In this document: positions 1 to 8,792 of the stretch, one piece after another
Numbering within the stretch: position 1 is the stretch's first letter
Layout of the letters: each line of letters begins with the position of its first letter
Assembly: GCF_016612535.1 (NCBI RefSeq)
Contig: NZ_JAENXS010000002.1
Location: 2,480,001 to 2,544,000 of the forward strand
DNA from: Bradyrhizobium diazoefficiens
GTDB taxonomy: Bacteria; Pseudomonadota; Alphaproteobacteria; Rhizobiales; Xanthobacteraceae
Direction: 5' to 3'
DNA: 64,000 bases
The notes under the pieces: model-generated
What the model was told of the DNA's origin: nothing
Databases searched by the model: none
What the model saw: only the letters and a program-made list of their open reading frames with translations
Made by a program: the position numbers and the translations under genes

Positions 1-353
1 GCCCAGCGCGGACCGCGCCCCTTGTGCGCATGCGCCACATGCACGGTGGAGCAGAGATAGGAGTTGAACGACTGCACCTGGGCGAAGTCGAAGGGATCGT
101 CGAGCGGCGCGAGCTTCGCCTTGGGGAAGGTTTGCGCGATGTAGGCCAGCATCGCCGGCGTCTCGGTGAGGACGCCGCGATCGGTCACCAGCGCCGGCAC
201 GCGGCCCTTCGGGTTGATGGCGAGATAGTCCGGGCTGTTCTGCTGGTTGTCCTTGAAGCTCAGGCGTTCAGCCGCGTAGTCGGCGCCGGCCTCCTCCAGG
301 GTCATGTAGGTGGCGAGTGCGCAGGTGCCGGTGGCGTAGTAGAGCTTGAGCAT
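1..353 (-). CDS. Glutathione S-transferase family protein, N-terminal part (cut by window edge)
   Basis: Reading leftward from the ATG at 351-353, the protein begins MLKLYYATGTCALATYMTLE and runs off the window after about 117 residues. It shows the thioredoxin-like N-terminal GST domain: a short beta strand with a Tyr-Tyr pair, the NPKGRVPALV segment ending in the cis-proline of the fold, and the TETPAMLAYI stretch that contacts the gamma-glutamyl part of glutathione. The start of the helical C-terminal domain is visible. It probably conjugates glutathione or acts as a related thiol transferase in the cytoplasm; the substrate cannot be told. Its promoter region is shared with the divergent monooxygenase gene. 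Confidence 0.85.
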   Translation of the reverse strand, partial: MLKLYYATGTCALATYMTLEEAGADYAAERLSFKDNQQNSPDYLAINPKGRVPALVTDRGVLTETPAMLAYIAQTFPKAKLAPLDDPFDFAQVQSFNSYLCSTVHVAHAHKGRGPRW

Positions 354-491
354 GTCTGACCTCATGGGAAAGCTGGAAAATAACGGCTGCCGTCCCTGGG
401 GTCTATAGCACGCTGTTCTACTGCTTTGCTCTTCGCAGTTGCCCACATCCGCCCGCCTGTGCCAAGACGCCTCAATTGGAGGGGGTTTGTC

Positions 492-1769
492 ATGACGGTA
501 CTCATCGCCGGCGGCGGCATCGGCGGGCTGACGCTTGCGCTCAGCTTGCACGGAATCGGCGTGTCCGTAAAAGTCTTCGAGAGCGTCGCGGAGCTGAAGC
601 CGCTCGGCGTCGGCATCAACGTGCTGCCGCATGCGGTACGCGAGCTGATCGAGCTCGGGCTGATGGACAAGCTCGACGCCAGCGGCGTACGCACCCGCGA
701 GCTTGCCTATTTCTCCAAGCACGGCAGGCCGATCTGGAGCGAGCCGCGCGGGCTGGAAGCCGGTTACAAATGGCCGCAATTCTCGATCCATCGCGGCACG
801 CTGCAGCAGCTCCTGCTCGACATCGCGATCGAGCGGCTCGGCCGCGACAACATCTTGACCAGCCATCATCTGACCGGGTGGACCGAAGCGACCAGCGGCG
901 TGCGCGCCGATTTCGTCGACAGGGCGACCGGCAAGGCCGCGGGGACTTACGACGGTGCGATCATGATCGCCGCCGACGGCATCCATTCCGCCGCGCGAGA
1001 GAAGCTTTACCCCGACGAAGGCCCGCCGATCTGGAACGGCCGCATCCTCTGGCGCGGCGTGACGCCTGCAAAGGCCTTCCTCACCGGCCGCACCATGATC
1101 ATGGCCGGGCACGAAATCCTGAAATTCGTCTGCTATCCGATCAGCAAGGCGCCGGACGCCGCGGGCAACCATTTGATCAACTGGGTCGCCGAGCGCCACA
1201 TGCCGCCGACCTATCAGTGGCGTCGCGAGGACTACAACCGCACCGCGCGGCTGGAAGAGTTTCTGCCCTGGTTCGAGAGCTGGCAGTTCGACTGGCTCGA
1301 CGTGCCCGGGCTGATCCGGAACTGCCCGCACGCCTATGAATATCCGCTGGTCGACCGCGATCCGGTCTCGCAATGGACCTTTGGCAAGGTGACGCTGATG
1401 GGCGATGCCGCGCATCCGATGTACCCGATCGGCTCGAACGGCGCGTCACAGGCGATCCTCGATGCCCGCACCATCACCCGCGAGATTTTGGCGCACGGCC
1501 CGACGCAGGCGGCGCTGCTCGCCTATGAGGCCGAGCGGCGGCCTGCGACCACCGACCTCGTGCTGCTCAATCGCAAGAATGGCCCCGAGCAGGTGATGCA
1601 GCTCGTCGAAGAGCGCGCGCCGGATGGTTACGGCGTTGTGACCGACGTGCTGTCGCAGAAAGAGCTGGAGGACATCGCCGCGAATTACAAGCGCGTCGCG
1701 GGATTTCAGGTGGAGGCGCTGAATGCGAAGCCGGCGATTGTGAGCAAGGACGCGCGCGCGGGAGCGTGA
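492..1769 (+). CDS. FAD-dependent monooxygenase (flavin-dependent oxidoreductase)
   Basis: The 425-residue protein starts at the ATG at 492, preceded by a strong GGAGGG ribosome site; an upstream in-frame extension to 426 lacks one. The N-terminus MTVLIAGGGIGGLTLA is the FAD Rossmann motif GxGxxG, IAADGIHSAAR is the DG motif near residue 170, and LMGDAAHPMYPIGSNGASQA near residue 305 is the GD motif of class A aromatic hydroxylases. It resembles the PhzS/salicylate-hydroxylase group that uses NAD(P)H and O2 to hydroxylate an aromatic or heterocyclic substrate. No pathway genes lie beside it, so the substrate is unknown. Family call is firm, substrate is not. Confidence 0.88.
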   Translation: MTVLIAGGGIGGLTLALSLHGIGVSVKVFESVAELKPLGVGINVLPHAVRELIELGLMDKLDASGVRTRELAYFSKHGRPIWSEPRGLEAGYKWPQFSIHRGTLQQLLLDIAIERLGRDNILTSHHLTGWTEATSGVRADFVDRATGKAAGTYDGAIMIAADGIHSAAREKLYPDEGPPIWNGRILWRGVTPAKAFLTGRTMIMAGHEILKFVCYPISKAPDAAGNHLINWVAERHMPPTYQWRREDYNRTARLEEFLPWFESWQFDWLDVPGLIRNCPHAYEYPLVDRDPVSQWTFGKVTLMGDAAHPMYPIGSNGASQAILDARTITREILAHGPTQAALLAYEAERRPATTDLVLLNRKNGPEQVMQLVEERAPDGYGVVTDVLSQKELEDIAANYKRVAGFQVEALNAKPAIVSKDARAGA

Positions 1770-1819
1770 GTTCGGTCCAAGATCCGTGACTCGCACGAAG
1801 CGAGATGCACGTTGATGTG

Positions 1820-1970
1820 CCCTCGCCCCTTGTGGGAGAGGGCAGCGACGACAGTAAACGCAGACTCGCTCGGGTGAGGGGTATCTCTCCGCGCTCACCT
1901 CTCACAATTGAATTCGCCGACAGATACCCCTCATCCGGCGCTTCGCGCCACCTTCCCCCACAAGGGGGGA
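1820..1970. repeat. Pair of facing intergenic hairpin repeats between convergent genes
   Basis: Two related units face each other. The left one (1820-1886) begins CCCTCGCCCCTTGTGGGAGA and ends CGGGTGAGGGGTATCT; the right one (1922-1970) is its reverse complement with about 80% or better match by eye at the ends. Each unit can also fold on itself. Such units are common between genes in Bradyrhizobium (general knowledge). Sitting between convergent genes, the pair could end transcription from both sides. Confidence 0.7.
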
Positions 1971-1995
1971 AGGGAAGAAGGAGCGCGCCGTTACA

Positions 1996-2418
1996 CTATC
2001 TGCCAACCACCCTCGCCGCTTCCAGTAGCCGCTCGCTCGCCGTGGCCGTTGCCAGCACCGTACCGTCTCCGGCCATCAGCTTGGCCTCGACGAACGCAAT
2101 GGTCTTGCCGAGCTGCGTCACCTTGGCCTCGGCGATGATCGGACCGGGCTTTGCGGGGCTGAGAAAATTCACGGTCATACTGATGGTGGTGGTGTAGAGC
2201 CGGCCCTCGGTCATCACCAGCACGGCGGGGCCCATGGTGTCGTCGAGCATGGCCGAGAGCATACCGCCCTGGATGAAGCCCGCCGGGTTGCAGAACTCCG
2301 GCTTGCCCTCGAAGCCGAGCTTGAGCCAGCCGTCCTCGGGACGGGCCTCGAGCAGGCGCCATCCCAGCAGCTCGGCGCAGGGCGGCCTCTTGAAGTTGTC
2401 GAGCGCGGTCTTGACCAT
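1996..2418 (-). CDS. PaaI-family hotdog-fold thioesterase
   Basis: The 140-residue protein has the single hotdog domain of the PaaI/YbgC-like thioesterases, which cleave acyl-CoA or aryl-CoA thioesters in the cytoplasm. The central helix FIQGGMLSAMLDDTMG (about residues 48-63) matches the family pattern HGGxxxxxxD, with Gln in place of the usual His and the Asp kept. The start ATG at 2416-2418 has a GGAGG site just upstream. It lies 70 bp downstream of mutY on the same strand and could share its transcript. The acyl substrate is unknown. Confidence 0.85.
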   Translation of the reverse strand: MVKTALDNFKRPPCAELLGWRLLEARPEDGWLKLGFEGKPEFCNPAGFIQGGMLSAMLDDTMGPAVLVMTEGRLYTTTISMTVNFLSPAKPGPIIAEAKVTQLGKTIAFVEAKLMAGDGTVLATATASERLLEAARVVGR

Positions 2419-2488
2419 CGAGAGCCTCCATTTCGACCCTCGTAGCGTAACCCTGCTGCCACCTTGCTGTCAGCAGAGTGCGCATCGC

Positions 2489-3589
2489 CTAGAGATTCAG
2501 CGCGTGCGCGATCACCTTGCGCATGACGTTGGGCAGCGCCTCGTCGGCCAGGGTCGCGATCGGAACCCAGCGCATGCCTGCGGGTGCGCGGGTGCGGGCT
2601 TCTGCCCTCGCCGTGTAGACCACGAGCTCCAGCGGAAAATGCGTGAAGACGTGCGTGACCACGCCCACCTTGCGCTGCCAGCGCGACAGCCCGTTCAACT
2701 TCGGCGCCTGCCGCTTCGCGACCGCATCGTCCTGAGCGGCGAGCCAGTCTGAACCCGGCACTTCTGTCATGCCGCCAAGCAGACCCTTTTCAGGGCGACT
2801 TCGGACCAGCAGCTCGTCGCCGCGCGTGACGACGAAGGCGGCACCGCGCCGCAAAGTGCCGCTCTTCTTCGGCGCCTTGCGCGGAAACGTCTCCTGCGAT
2901 CCCTGCACGCGCGCCGTGCAATCCTCGTTCAGCGGACACAGCGCGCAGGCCGGATTCTTCGGCGTGCAGATCGAAGAGCCCAAATCCATCAAGGCTTGGG
3001 CACTATCGCCAGCGCGGGAATTGGCAAGCAGGGTCGCTGCCAGCTGCTGGATCCGCGGCTTGGCCTGCGGCAACTCCTCCTCGACCGCGAACAGGCGCGA
3101 CACCACGCGCTCGATATTGCCGTCGACCGGCATGGTATGGCGATCGAAGGCGATCGCCGCGATCGCTGCCGCCGTGTACGGCCCGATGCCCGGCAGAGCG
3201 CGCAGGCCTTCCTCAGTCTCGGGAAAAGCGCCACCATGCTCGCGCGTCACCGCGACCGCGCAGGCATAGAGATTGCGCGCACGCGAGTAATAGCCGAGCC
3301 CGGCCCACATCCGCAGCACGTCGTCCAGCGAAGCCCGCCCCAGCGCCGTGACGTCAGGCCAGCGCGCGACGAATTTTTCGAAATAGGGCCCGACTGCCTT
3401 CACCGTGGTCTGCTGAAGCATGATCTCCGACAGCCAGACGCGATAAGGATCCGATGCCTCACCGGGCGCGGCACGCCACGGCAGCCTGCGGCGGTGGCGG
3501 TCGTACCATCGCAGAAGTGCGATCGGGCGCGACGAGGTCTCTGCCTGACGGGGTTCCGATTTCGCCTTCAGCGCGGATTTGGGGCTCAT
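2489..3589 (-). CDS. mutY: A/G-specific adenine glycosylase MutY
   Basis: This 366-residue DNA repair enzyme removes adenine mispaired with 8-oxoguanine. Visible features in order are SEIMLQQTTV with the catalytic Glu (about residue 57), the helix-hairpin-helix LPGIGPYTAAAIAAIAF, VDGNIERVVSRLF with the catalytic Asp, and the [4Fe-4S] ligands in CTPKNPACALCPLNEDC (C-X6-C-X2-C-X5-C). The C-terminal ~120 residues form the MutT-like domain that recognises 8-oxoG. Length is normal for the family. It is divergent from the DciA-like gene, separated by a hairpin repeat. Confidence 0.97.
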   Translation of the reverse strand: MSPKSALKAKSEPRQAETSSRPIALLRWYDRHRRRLPWRAAPGEASDPYRVWLSEIMLQQTTVKAVGPYFEKFVARWPDVTALGRASLDDVLRMWAGLGYYSRARNLYACAVAVTREHGGAFPETEEGLRALPGIGPYTAAAIAAIAFDRHTMPVDGNIERVVSRLFAVEEELPQAKPRIQQLAATLLANSRAGDSAQALMDLGSSICTPKNPACALCPLNEDCTARVQGSQETFPRKAPKKSGTLRRGAAFVVTRGDELLVRSRPEKGLLGGMTEVPGSDWLAAQDDAVAKRQAPKLNGLSRWQRKVGVVTHVFTHFPLELVVYTARAEARTRAPAGMRWVPIATLADEALPNVMRKVIAHALNL

Positions 3590-3621
3590 GCTCTTACTGT
3601 AGCGACGTCACGACAATCTCT

Positions 3622-3708
3622 CCACGTCATGCCCACGCTCGTCGCGGGCATCCACGTCTTTCTTCAGGAGGAGAACGTGGATGGCCGGGACAAAGCCCGG
3701 CCATGACG
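3622..3708. repeat. Palindromic intergenic repeat (CACGTCATG...CATGACG type)
   Basis: The segment begins CCACGTCATGCCCACGCTCG and ends GGCCGGGACAAAGCCCGGCCATGACG in abbreviated form, with CACGTC/AACGTGG arms inside. It can form a long imperfect hairpin and contains the perfect arms GGCCGGG/CCCGGCC. This matches a repeat widespread between Bradyrhizobium genes (general knowledge). It sits between divergent mutY and the DciA-like gene, so it is unlikely to be just a terminator. Confidence 0.65.
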
Positions 3709-3753
3709 CCAGAGAGCCTCTGCGGCTCGCACTCCGGCATGCTATAAGGGGCA

Positions 3754-4245
3754 ATGTCCAAATTCCCTCCCAAACCCGGCCCCATCAGCGCCAAGCCGCT
3801 CGGCATCCTGCTCAACGACGTCTTTGCCGAGGCCTATGCCAAGCAGGGTTTTGCGGCGCGCGAGCTGGTGACGCGGTGGGCGCAGATCGCGGGACCTGAG
3901 ATCGCCGCCCATGCCGAGCCGCTGAAGATGCAATGGCCGCGGCCGGTCGAGGGCCAGCCGCAGGAGCCGGCGACGCTGGTGCTCCGGGTTGAGGGGCCGA
4001 TGGCGCTGGAGATCCAGCACTCCGCCGACGTAATTCTGGAACGGGTCAACCGCTTCTTCGGCTGGAGCGCGGTCGGCAAGCTCGCCTTCCGCCAGGCCCC
4101 CTTGTCGCGGTCAAGGCGTCCCGTGAGGCCCGGCCCACCGGACTCCAAGGCCGTTGCCGAGGTGGCGGAGAGCCTGGGCGCCATCGAAGATGAAGAATTG
4201 AAGACGGCGCTGGCGCGGCTCGGGGCCGCCATCAAGCGAAATTGA
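3754..4245 (+). CDS. DUF721 / DciA-like protein
   Basis: The 163-residue protein has the DUF721 fold of DciA, the helicase-loading protein used for replication initiation by bacteria that lack DnaC/DnaI. The conserved region spans roughly residues 15-110: LLNDVFAEAYAKQGFAARELV followed by WAQIAGPEIAAHAEPLK and ALEIQHSADVILERVNRFFG. Alphaproteobacterial members are less well studied than DciA of other groups, so the loader role is inferred. It is followed by a DsbA-like gene and smc in the same direction, an order I recall as common in Rhizobiales. Confidence 0.75.
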   Translation: MSKFPPKPGPISAKPLGILLNDVFAEAYAKQGFAARELVTRWAQIAGPEIAAHAEPLKMQWPRPVEGQPQEPATLVLRVEGPMALEIQHSADVILERVNRFFGWSAVGKLAFRQAPLSRSRRPVRPGPPDSKAVAEVAESLGAIEDEELKTALARLGAAIKRN

Positions 4246-4381
4246 GCCCCATTCCGGCGTGAATCCGGACCCGTCCCTGCCGGTCGCCATTGCCTCAAAC
4301 CACGTTTCAAGCTAGCGACAGGCCGCCCGGGAACCTCGATATGAGCCTCGGGGCGAGACCAAGCCAATTCGGGAGCCGACC

Positions 4382-5053
4382 TTGATCATCACCCGCCGCG
4401 CCTTCACCACGATGCTGTCGCTGACCGGTCTTGCCGCGGTTGCCGGGCTCTCGCCGCTGCGGTTCATCTCTGACGCCATGATCCCCAAGGCAATGGCGCA
4501 GGCTGCCGCCGACGTCGCCAAGCCGGTGTCGCTGCCCGACATGGCGCTGGGCTCCAAGGACGCCCCCGTCACCATCACCGAATACGCTTCGATGACCTGC
4601 CCGCACTGCGCGGCTTTCAACGAGCAGGTGTTCCCCAAGATCAAATCGGAATACATCGACACCGGCAAGGTGCGTTACATCTTCCGTGAGTTCCCGCTCG
4701 ACATCAAAGCGGCGGCCGGCTCGATGCTGTCGCGCTGCATCGCCAATGGCGACGCGGCGAAATATTTTGCGGTCACCGACATGCTGTTCCGCCAGCAGAA
4801 TGACTGGGTGGTGAAGAACACCACGGAGACGCTGACGCGGATCGGCAAGCAAGCCGGCCTCACCCAGCAGCAGGTCGAGGCCTGCCTGAAGGATCAGGCG
4901 CTGCTCGACAAGATCGCCGCCGACCAGAAATATGCCAGCGACGTTTTGAAGGTCGACTCGACACCGACGTTCTTCATCAACGGCGAGAAGATCAAGGGCG
5001 AGACCTCGTTCGAGGAGTTCGCCAAGAAGATCAATCCGCTGCTGAAGAGCTGA
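4382..5053 (+). CDS. DsbA-family thiol:disulfide oxidoreductase, exported
   Basis: The 223-residue protein carries the thioredoxin-type active site CPHC in YASMTCPHCAAFNEQ (about residue 72) and the cis-Pro segment TPTFFINGEKIKG near residue 200. It should oxidise or isomerise protein thiols in the periplasm. The N-terminus ITRRAFTTMLSLTGLAAVAG looks like a twin-arginine signal, which supports the TTG start at 4382 with GGGAG upstream; starting at the internal ATG would lose the RR pair. Cleavage near AMAQA is likely. It precedes smc. Similar exported DsbA-like proteins in Rhizobiales are often annotated as thioredoxin-domain proteins. Confidence 0.88.
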   Translation: MIITRRAFTTMLSLTGLAAVAGLSPLRFISDAMIPKAMAQAAADVAKPVSLPDMALGSKDAPVTITEYASMTCPHCAAFNEQVFPKIKSEYIDTGKVRYIFREFPLDIKAAAGSMLSRCIANGDAAKYFAVTDMLFRQQNDWVVKNTTETLTRIGKQAGLTQQQVEACLKDQALLDKIAADQKYASDVLKVDSTPTFFINGEKIKGETSFEEFAKKINPLLKS

Positions 5054-5084
5054 TTCGCTCGTCAAGATCCTGATTCGCATCTCA

Positions 5085-5130
5085 AAAGCCGTATTTTTCC
5101 CCGCATAAATCCCTTGGGAAAAGCGGCTTT
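5085..5130 (+). terminator. Long hairpin downstream of the dsbA-like gene
   Basis: Arms AAAGCCG (5085-5091) and CGGCTTT (5124-5130) enclose a second arm pair TTTTCCC/GGGAAAA. The 3' arm ends in three T. It lies 32 bp after the stop codon and before smc, so it may terminate the upstream transcript, though the T-tract is short. Confidence 0.5.
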
Positions 5131-5269
5131 CGCAGGTTGCCCTCGCGGCGCACCGCGGCCATTGTCCGCCGCATGAGGCGCCTCGCGCGACTCGCCCGGA
5201 TACCGACAATGCCTTCCATGGTATTGTCCCGGCAGGGGGATTCGCGCCTGCCAACAGAGATGCGTGCTT

Positions 5270-8200
5270 ATGAAAATCACCCGCCTGCGCCTTCACGGCT
5301 TCAAATCCTTCGTTGAGGCCACCGACTTCGTCATCGAGCCCGGCCTGACCGGCGTCGTCGGACCCAACGGCTGCGGCAAGTCGAATCTGGTCGAGGCGCT
5401 GCGCTGGGCGATGGGCGAGACCTCGTACAAATCGTTGCGCGCCGCCGACATGGACGCGGTGATCTTCGCCGGCTCCGGCAACCGTCCCGCGCGCAACCAC
5501 GCCGAAGTGACGATGACCATCGACAATTCCGATCGCACCGCGCCGGCGGCGATGAACGACAGCCAGCTGCTCGAAATCTCCCGCCGCATCGAGCGCGAGG
5601 CCGGCTCGGTCTATCGCATCAACGGCCGCGACGTGCGCGCCCGCGACGTGCAGATTCTGTTTGCCGATGCCGCCACCGGCGCGCGCTCGCCCGCGCTCGT
5701 CCACCAGGGCAAGATCGGCGAGATCATCCAGGCCAAGCCCGAGCAGCGCCGCCGCGTGCTGGAAGACGCCGCCGGCGTCGCCGGCCTGCACGCCCGCCGC
5801 CACGAGGCCGAGTTGCGGCTGAAGGCGGCTGAGACCAACCTCACCCGCGTCGAGGACGTGATCGGCCAGCTCGCAGGCCAAATGGAGGGCCTCAAGAAAC
5901 AAGCCCGGCAGGCCGTGCGCTATCGGGAAGTCGCCGCCAAGGTCCGCAAGGCCGAAGCCACGCTGTTCCATCTGCGCTGGATCGGCGCGCATGCCGACGT
6001 CAACGAATCCGGTCACACCCATGATCTCGCCGTCCGCGAGATGGCCGAGCGCACCCAGCACCAGGCCGAAGCCGCCCGCATCCAGGCCATCCGCGCCGCC
6101 GAAATGCCGGCGCTGCGCGATGCCGAAGCGCGTGCGGCCGCCGGGCTGCAGCGCCTCACCAATGCCCGCGAGCTGCTCGACCGCGAGGAAGAGCGCGCCA
6201 AGGAGCGCGTCGCCGAGCTCGAGCGCCGTCTCGCCCAGTTCGAGGGCGACATCTCGCGTGCCCAGCAGCAGACCATGGATGCCGACGTCGCGCTGCAGCG
6301 GCTCGACAGCGAAGATGCCGAGCTGAAGGAAGAGATCAAGTCGCGCGTCGAGAAGCGCTCCGGCGTCGATGAGCGCGTCGCCGAGGCCGAGGCGGTGCTG
6401 ACCGAAACCGAGCAGCAATTCGCCGAGCTCACCACCGCGCTCGCCGATCTCACCGCCAAGCGCAACCAGTTAGAGGCCAACGTCCGCACCCATCGTGACA
6501 AGCTCGCCCGGCTCGAGCAGGAAATCGCAAATGTCACGGCGGAAGAGCAGAAGCTCGCCGCCGAGACCGGCGGCTTCGGCGATCTCGACGAGCTGACCGC
6601 AACGGTCGAGACCGCCGAGCAGACGCTTGCCGCGTCGGAAGCCGCCGCGCAGGCGAGCGAAGCTGCCCATGTCGCCGCCCGCCAGACGCTGGAATCCTCG
6701 CGCACGCCGCTGGTCGAAGCCGACAAGCGCGTGCAGCGGCTCGATACCGAAGCGCGCACGATCTCCAAGATCGTCAACGGCGAGACCAAGAATCTGTGGC
6801 CGCCGATCATCGACGGCATCACTGTCGACAAGGGTTTTGAAAAGGCGATCGGTGCCGCGCTCGGCGACGACCTCGACGCGCCGGTCGATCCGTCGGCGCC
6901 GATGCGCTGGACCAATGCCGGCGTCACCGACGGCGATCCGGAACTGCCCGAGGGCGTCGTGCCGCTCGCCAGCCACGTGCAGGCGCCGGCCGAGCTGACG
7001 CGCCGACTGGCGCAGATCGGCGTGGTGCCGCGCGAGCGCGGCGCTGAGCTCGTCTCGCAGCTCAAGACCGGCCAGCGGCTGGTCTCGCCCGAAGGCGATG
7101 TCTGGCGCTGGGACGGTTTCGTCGCCGCCGCTCACGCTCCGACCGGTGCCGCGCGCCGCCTGGCCGAGCGCGCCCGCCTCGTCGACATCGAGAACGAGCT
7201 GGAGCAGGCCCGCATCGACGCGCAGATCAACCGTCAGGCGCTGGAGAACGCCGAGTCCGAGTTGCAGATGGCTGCGAGCACCGAAGGTGCCAGCCGTGAA
7301 GCCTGGCGCGCCGCACAGCGCGAGCTGAACGTCGCACGTGAACGCCATGCCACCGCCGAGCGCGAGATCAGCCGCCACGCGGCGCGCAAGGCGACGCTGT
7401 CGGAAGCGCATAGCCGTCTCGCCGCCGACCGCGCCGAGGCCGAGGCTGCTTACGAATACGCCGAGGCCGGCATCAACGAGTTGCCGTCGAGCGAGGACAC
7501 CGAGACCCGTCTGGCCGCCGTCCGCAGCGACATCGAAGGCCATCGCCGCATGGCCGCCCAGGTTCGCGCCGAGGCGCAGGCGCTGGCGCGCGAGGCCGAG
7601 CTCGCCGATCGCCGCGTGCAGGCGATCCTCGCCGAGCGCACCGAATGGCAGAACCGCAAGGAGAGCGCGGCCTCCCACATCGACACTATCCAGGCTCGTA
7701 TCGCCGAAGTCTCGATCGAGCGCAGCGAACTTGAAAACGCACCTGCTGTCTTCGCCGAGAAGCGCAGCGCGCTGATCACCGAGATCGAATACGCCGAGAA
7801 CGACCGCCGCATGGCCGCCGACGCGCTCGCAAGCGCGGAGACCGCGATGGCCGAGACCGATCGCGTCGCCAAGCTGACGTTAGAGGCGCTCTCCAGCTCC
7901 CGCGAGGCAACCGCTCGCGCCGAGGAGCGCATGGAAGGTTCGCGGCGCCGGCTCGAGGACATCGAGCGCGAGATCCGCGACATGCTCGAAGTCGAGCCGC
8001 AGGCCGTTGCCGGCCTCGCCGAGATCGAGCCCGGCGCCGAGCTGCCGCCACTGCACGACATCGAGGAAGACCTTGAAAAGATGCGCCGCGACCGCGAGCG
8101 CCTGGGCGCGGTCAACCTGCGCGCCGAGGAAGAGCTGCGCGAGGTCGAGACCCAGCACACGAGTCTCGTCACCGAGCGCGACGACCTCGTCGAAGCCATC

Positions 8201-8734
8201 AAGCGGCTGCGCCAGGGCATCCAGAGCCTCAACAAGGAGGCCCGCGAGCGGCTCTTGACCTCGTTCGAGGTCGTCAACAACCACTTCAAGCGCCTGTTCG
8301 TCGAGCTGTTCGGCGGCGGCGAGGCCGCGCTGCATCTGATCGAGAGCGACGACCCGCTGGAAGCCGGCCTCGAAATCATCGCCAAGCCGCCTGGCAAGAA
8401 GCCGCAGACGCTGTCGCTGCTCTCGGGCGGCGAGCAGGCACTGACCGCGATGGCGCTGATCTTCGCGGTGTTCTTGACGAACCCCTCGCCGATCTGCGTG
8501 CTGGACGAAGTCGACGCACCGCTCGACGACCACAACGTCGAGCGCTACTGCAACCTGCTGCATGAAATGACCGGCTCGACCGACACGCGCTTCATCATCA
8601 TCACGCACAACCCGATCACGATGGCACGGATGAACCGCCTGTTCGGCGTCACCATGGCCGAGCGCGGCGTCTCGCAGCTGGTCTCGGTGAACCTGCAAGA
8701 GGCGGTGGACATTCTCGACCAGAATGTGGCGTGA
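5270..8734 (+). CDS. smc: Chromosome segregation protein SMC
   Basis: The protein is about 1154 residues, the usual SMC size. It begins MKITRLRLHGFKSFVEATDF, has the Walker A motif GPNGCGKSN near residue 33, two long coiled-coil arms rich in Ala, Glu and Arg, a hinge region roughly at residues 505-625, and a C-terminal head with the signature LSLLSGGEQALTAMAL and Walker B CVLDEVDAPLDD. It forms the condensin ring that organises the chromosome with ScpA and ScpB, which are not in this window. I chose the ATG at 5270 over the GTG six bases upstream because the protein then starts with the usual M-K/R-I. Confidence 0.97.
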   Translation: MKITRLRLHGFKSFVEATDFVIEPGLTGVVGPNGCGKSNLVEALRWAMGETSYKSLRAADMDAVIFAGSGNRPARNHAEVTMTIDNSDRTAPAAMNDSQLLEISRRIEREAGSVYRINGRDVRARDVQILFADAATGARSPALVHQGKIGEIIQAKPEQRRRVLEDAAGVAGLHARRHEAELRLKAAETNLTRVEDVIGQLAGQMEGLKKQARQAVRYREVAAKVRKAEATLFHLRWIGAHADVNESGHTHDLAVREMAERTQHQAEAARIQAIRAAEMPALRDAEARAAAGLQRLTNARELLDREEERAKERVAELERRLAQFEGDISRAQQQTMDADVALQRLDSEDAELKEEIKSRVEKRSGVDERVAEAEAVLTETEQQFAELTTALADLTAKRNQLEANVRTHRDKLARLEQEIANVTAEEQKLAAETGGFGDLDELTATVETAEQTLAASEAAAQASEAAHVAARQTLESSRTPLVEADKRVQRLDTEARTISKIVNGETKNLWPPIIDGITVDKGFEKAIGAALGDDLDAPVDPSAPMRWTNAGVTDGDPELPEGVVPLASHVQAPAELTRRLAQIGVVPRERGAELVSQLKTGQRLVSPEGDVWRWDGFVAAAHAPTGAARRLAERARLVDIENELEQARIDAQINRQALENAESELQMAASTEGASREAWRAAQRELNVARERHATAEREISRHAARKATLSEAHSRLAADRAEAEAAYEYAEAGINELPSSEDTETRLAAVRSDIEGHRRMAAQVRAEAQALAREAELADRRVQAILAERTEWQNRKESAASHIDTIQARIAEVSIERSELENAPAVFAEKRSALITEIEYAENDRRMAADALASAETAMAETDRVAKLTLEALSSSREATARAEERMEGSRRRLEDIEREIRDMLEVEPQAVAGLAEIEPGAELPPLHDIEEDLEKMRRDRERLGAVNLRAEEELREVETQHTSLVTERDDLVEAIKRLRQGIQSLNKEARERLLTSFEVVNNHFKRLFVELFGGGEAALHLIESDDPLEAGLEIIAKPPGKKPQTLSLLSGGEQALTAMALIFAVFLTNPSPICVLDEVDAPLDDHNVERYCNLLHEMTGSTDTRFIIITHNPITMARMNRLFGVTMAERGVSQLVSVNLQEAVDILDQNVA

Positions 8735-8740
8735 TATCTC

Positions 8741-8785
8741 TGCCGTCATTCCGGGCTCGCGGCGCGAGAAGCCGGAATGACGGCA
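8741..8785. repeat. Perfect 14-bp inverted repeat after smc
   Basis: The arms TGCCGTCATTCCGG (8741-8754) and CCGGAATGACGGCA (8772-8785) pair perfectly around a 17-base GC-rich loop. It starts seven bases after the smc stop and ends eight bases before the next start. It is a common Bradyrhizobium-type intergenic hairpin. There is no T-tract, so it is more likely a repeat or mRNA-stabilising hairpin than a strict terminator. Confidence 0.75.
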
Positions 8786-8792
8786 GGCAAAC

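Noticed and set aside
3622-3708. Terminator or small RNA
   Set aside because: It lies between divergent starts and matches a dispersed palindromic repeat; there is no T-tract or promoter to support an RNA gene.
4307-6418. 703-codon open frame on the minus strand
   Set aside because: It lies antisense to the dsbA-like gene and smc, is rich in Gly/Ala/Asp/Arg as expected from a GC-rich shadow frame, and has no domain or ribosome site.
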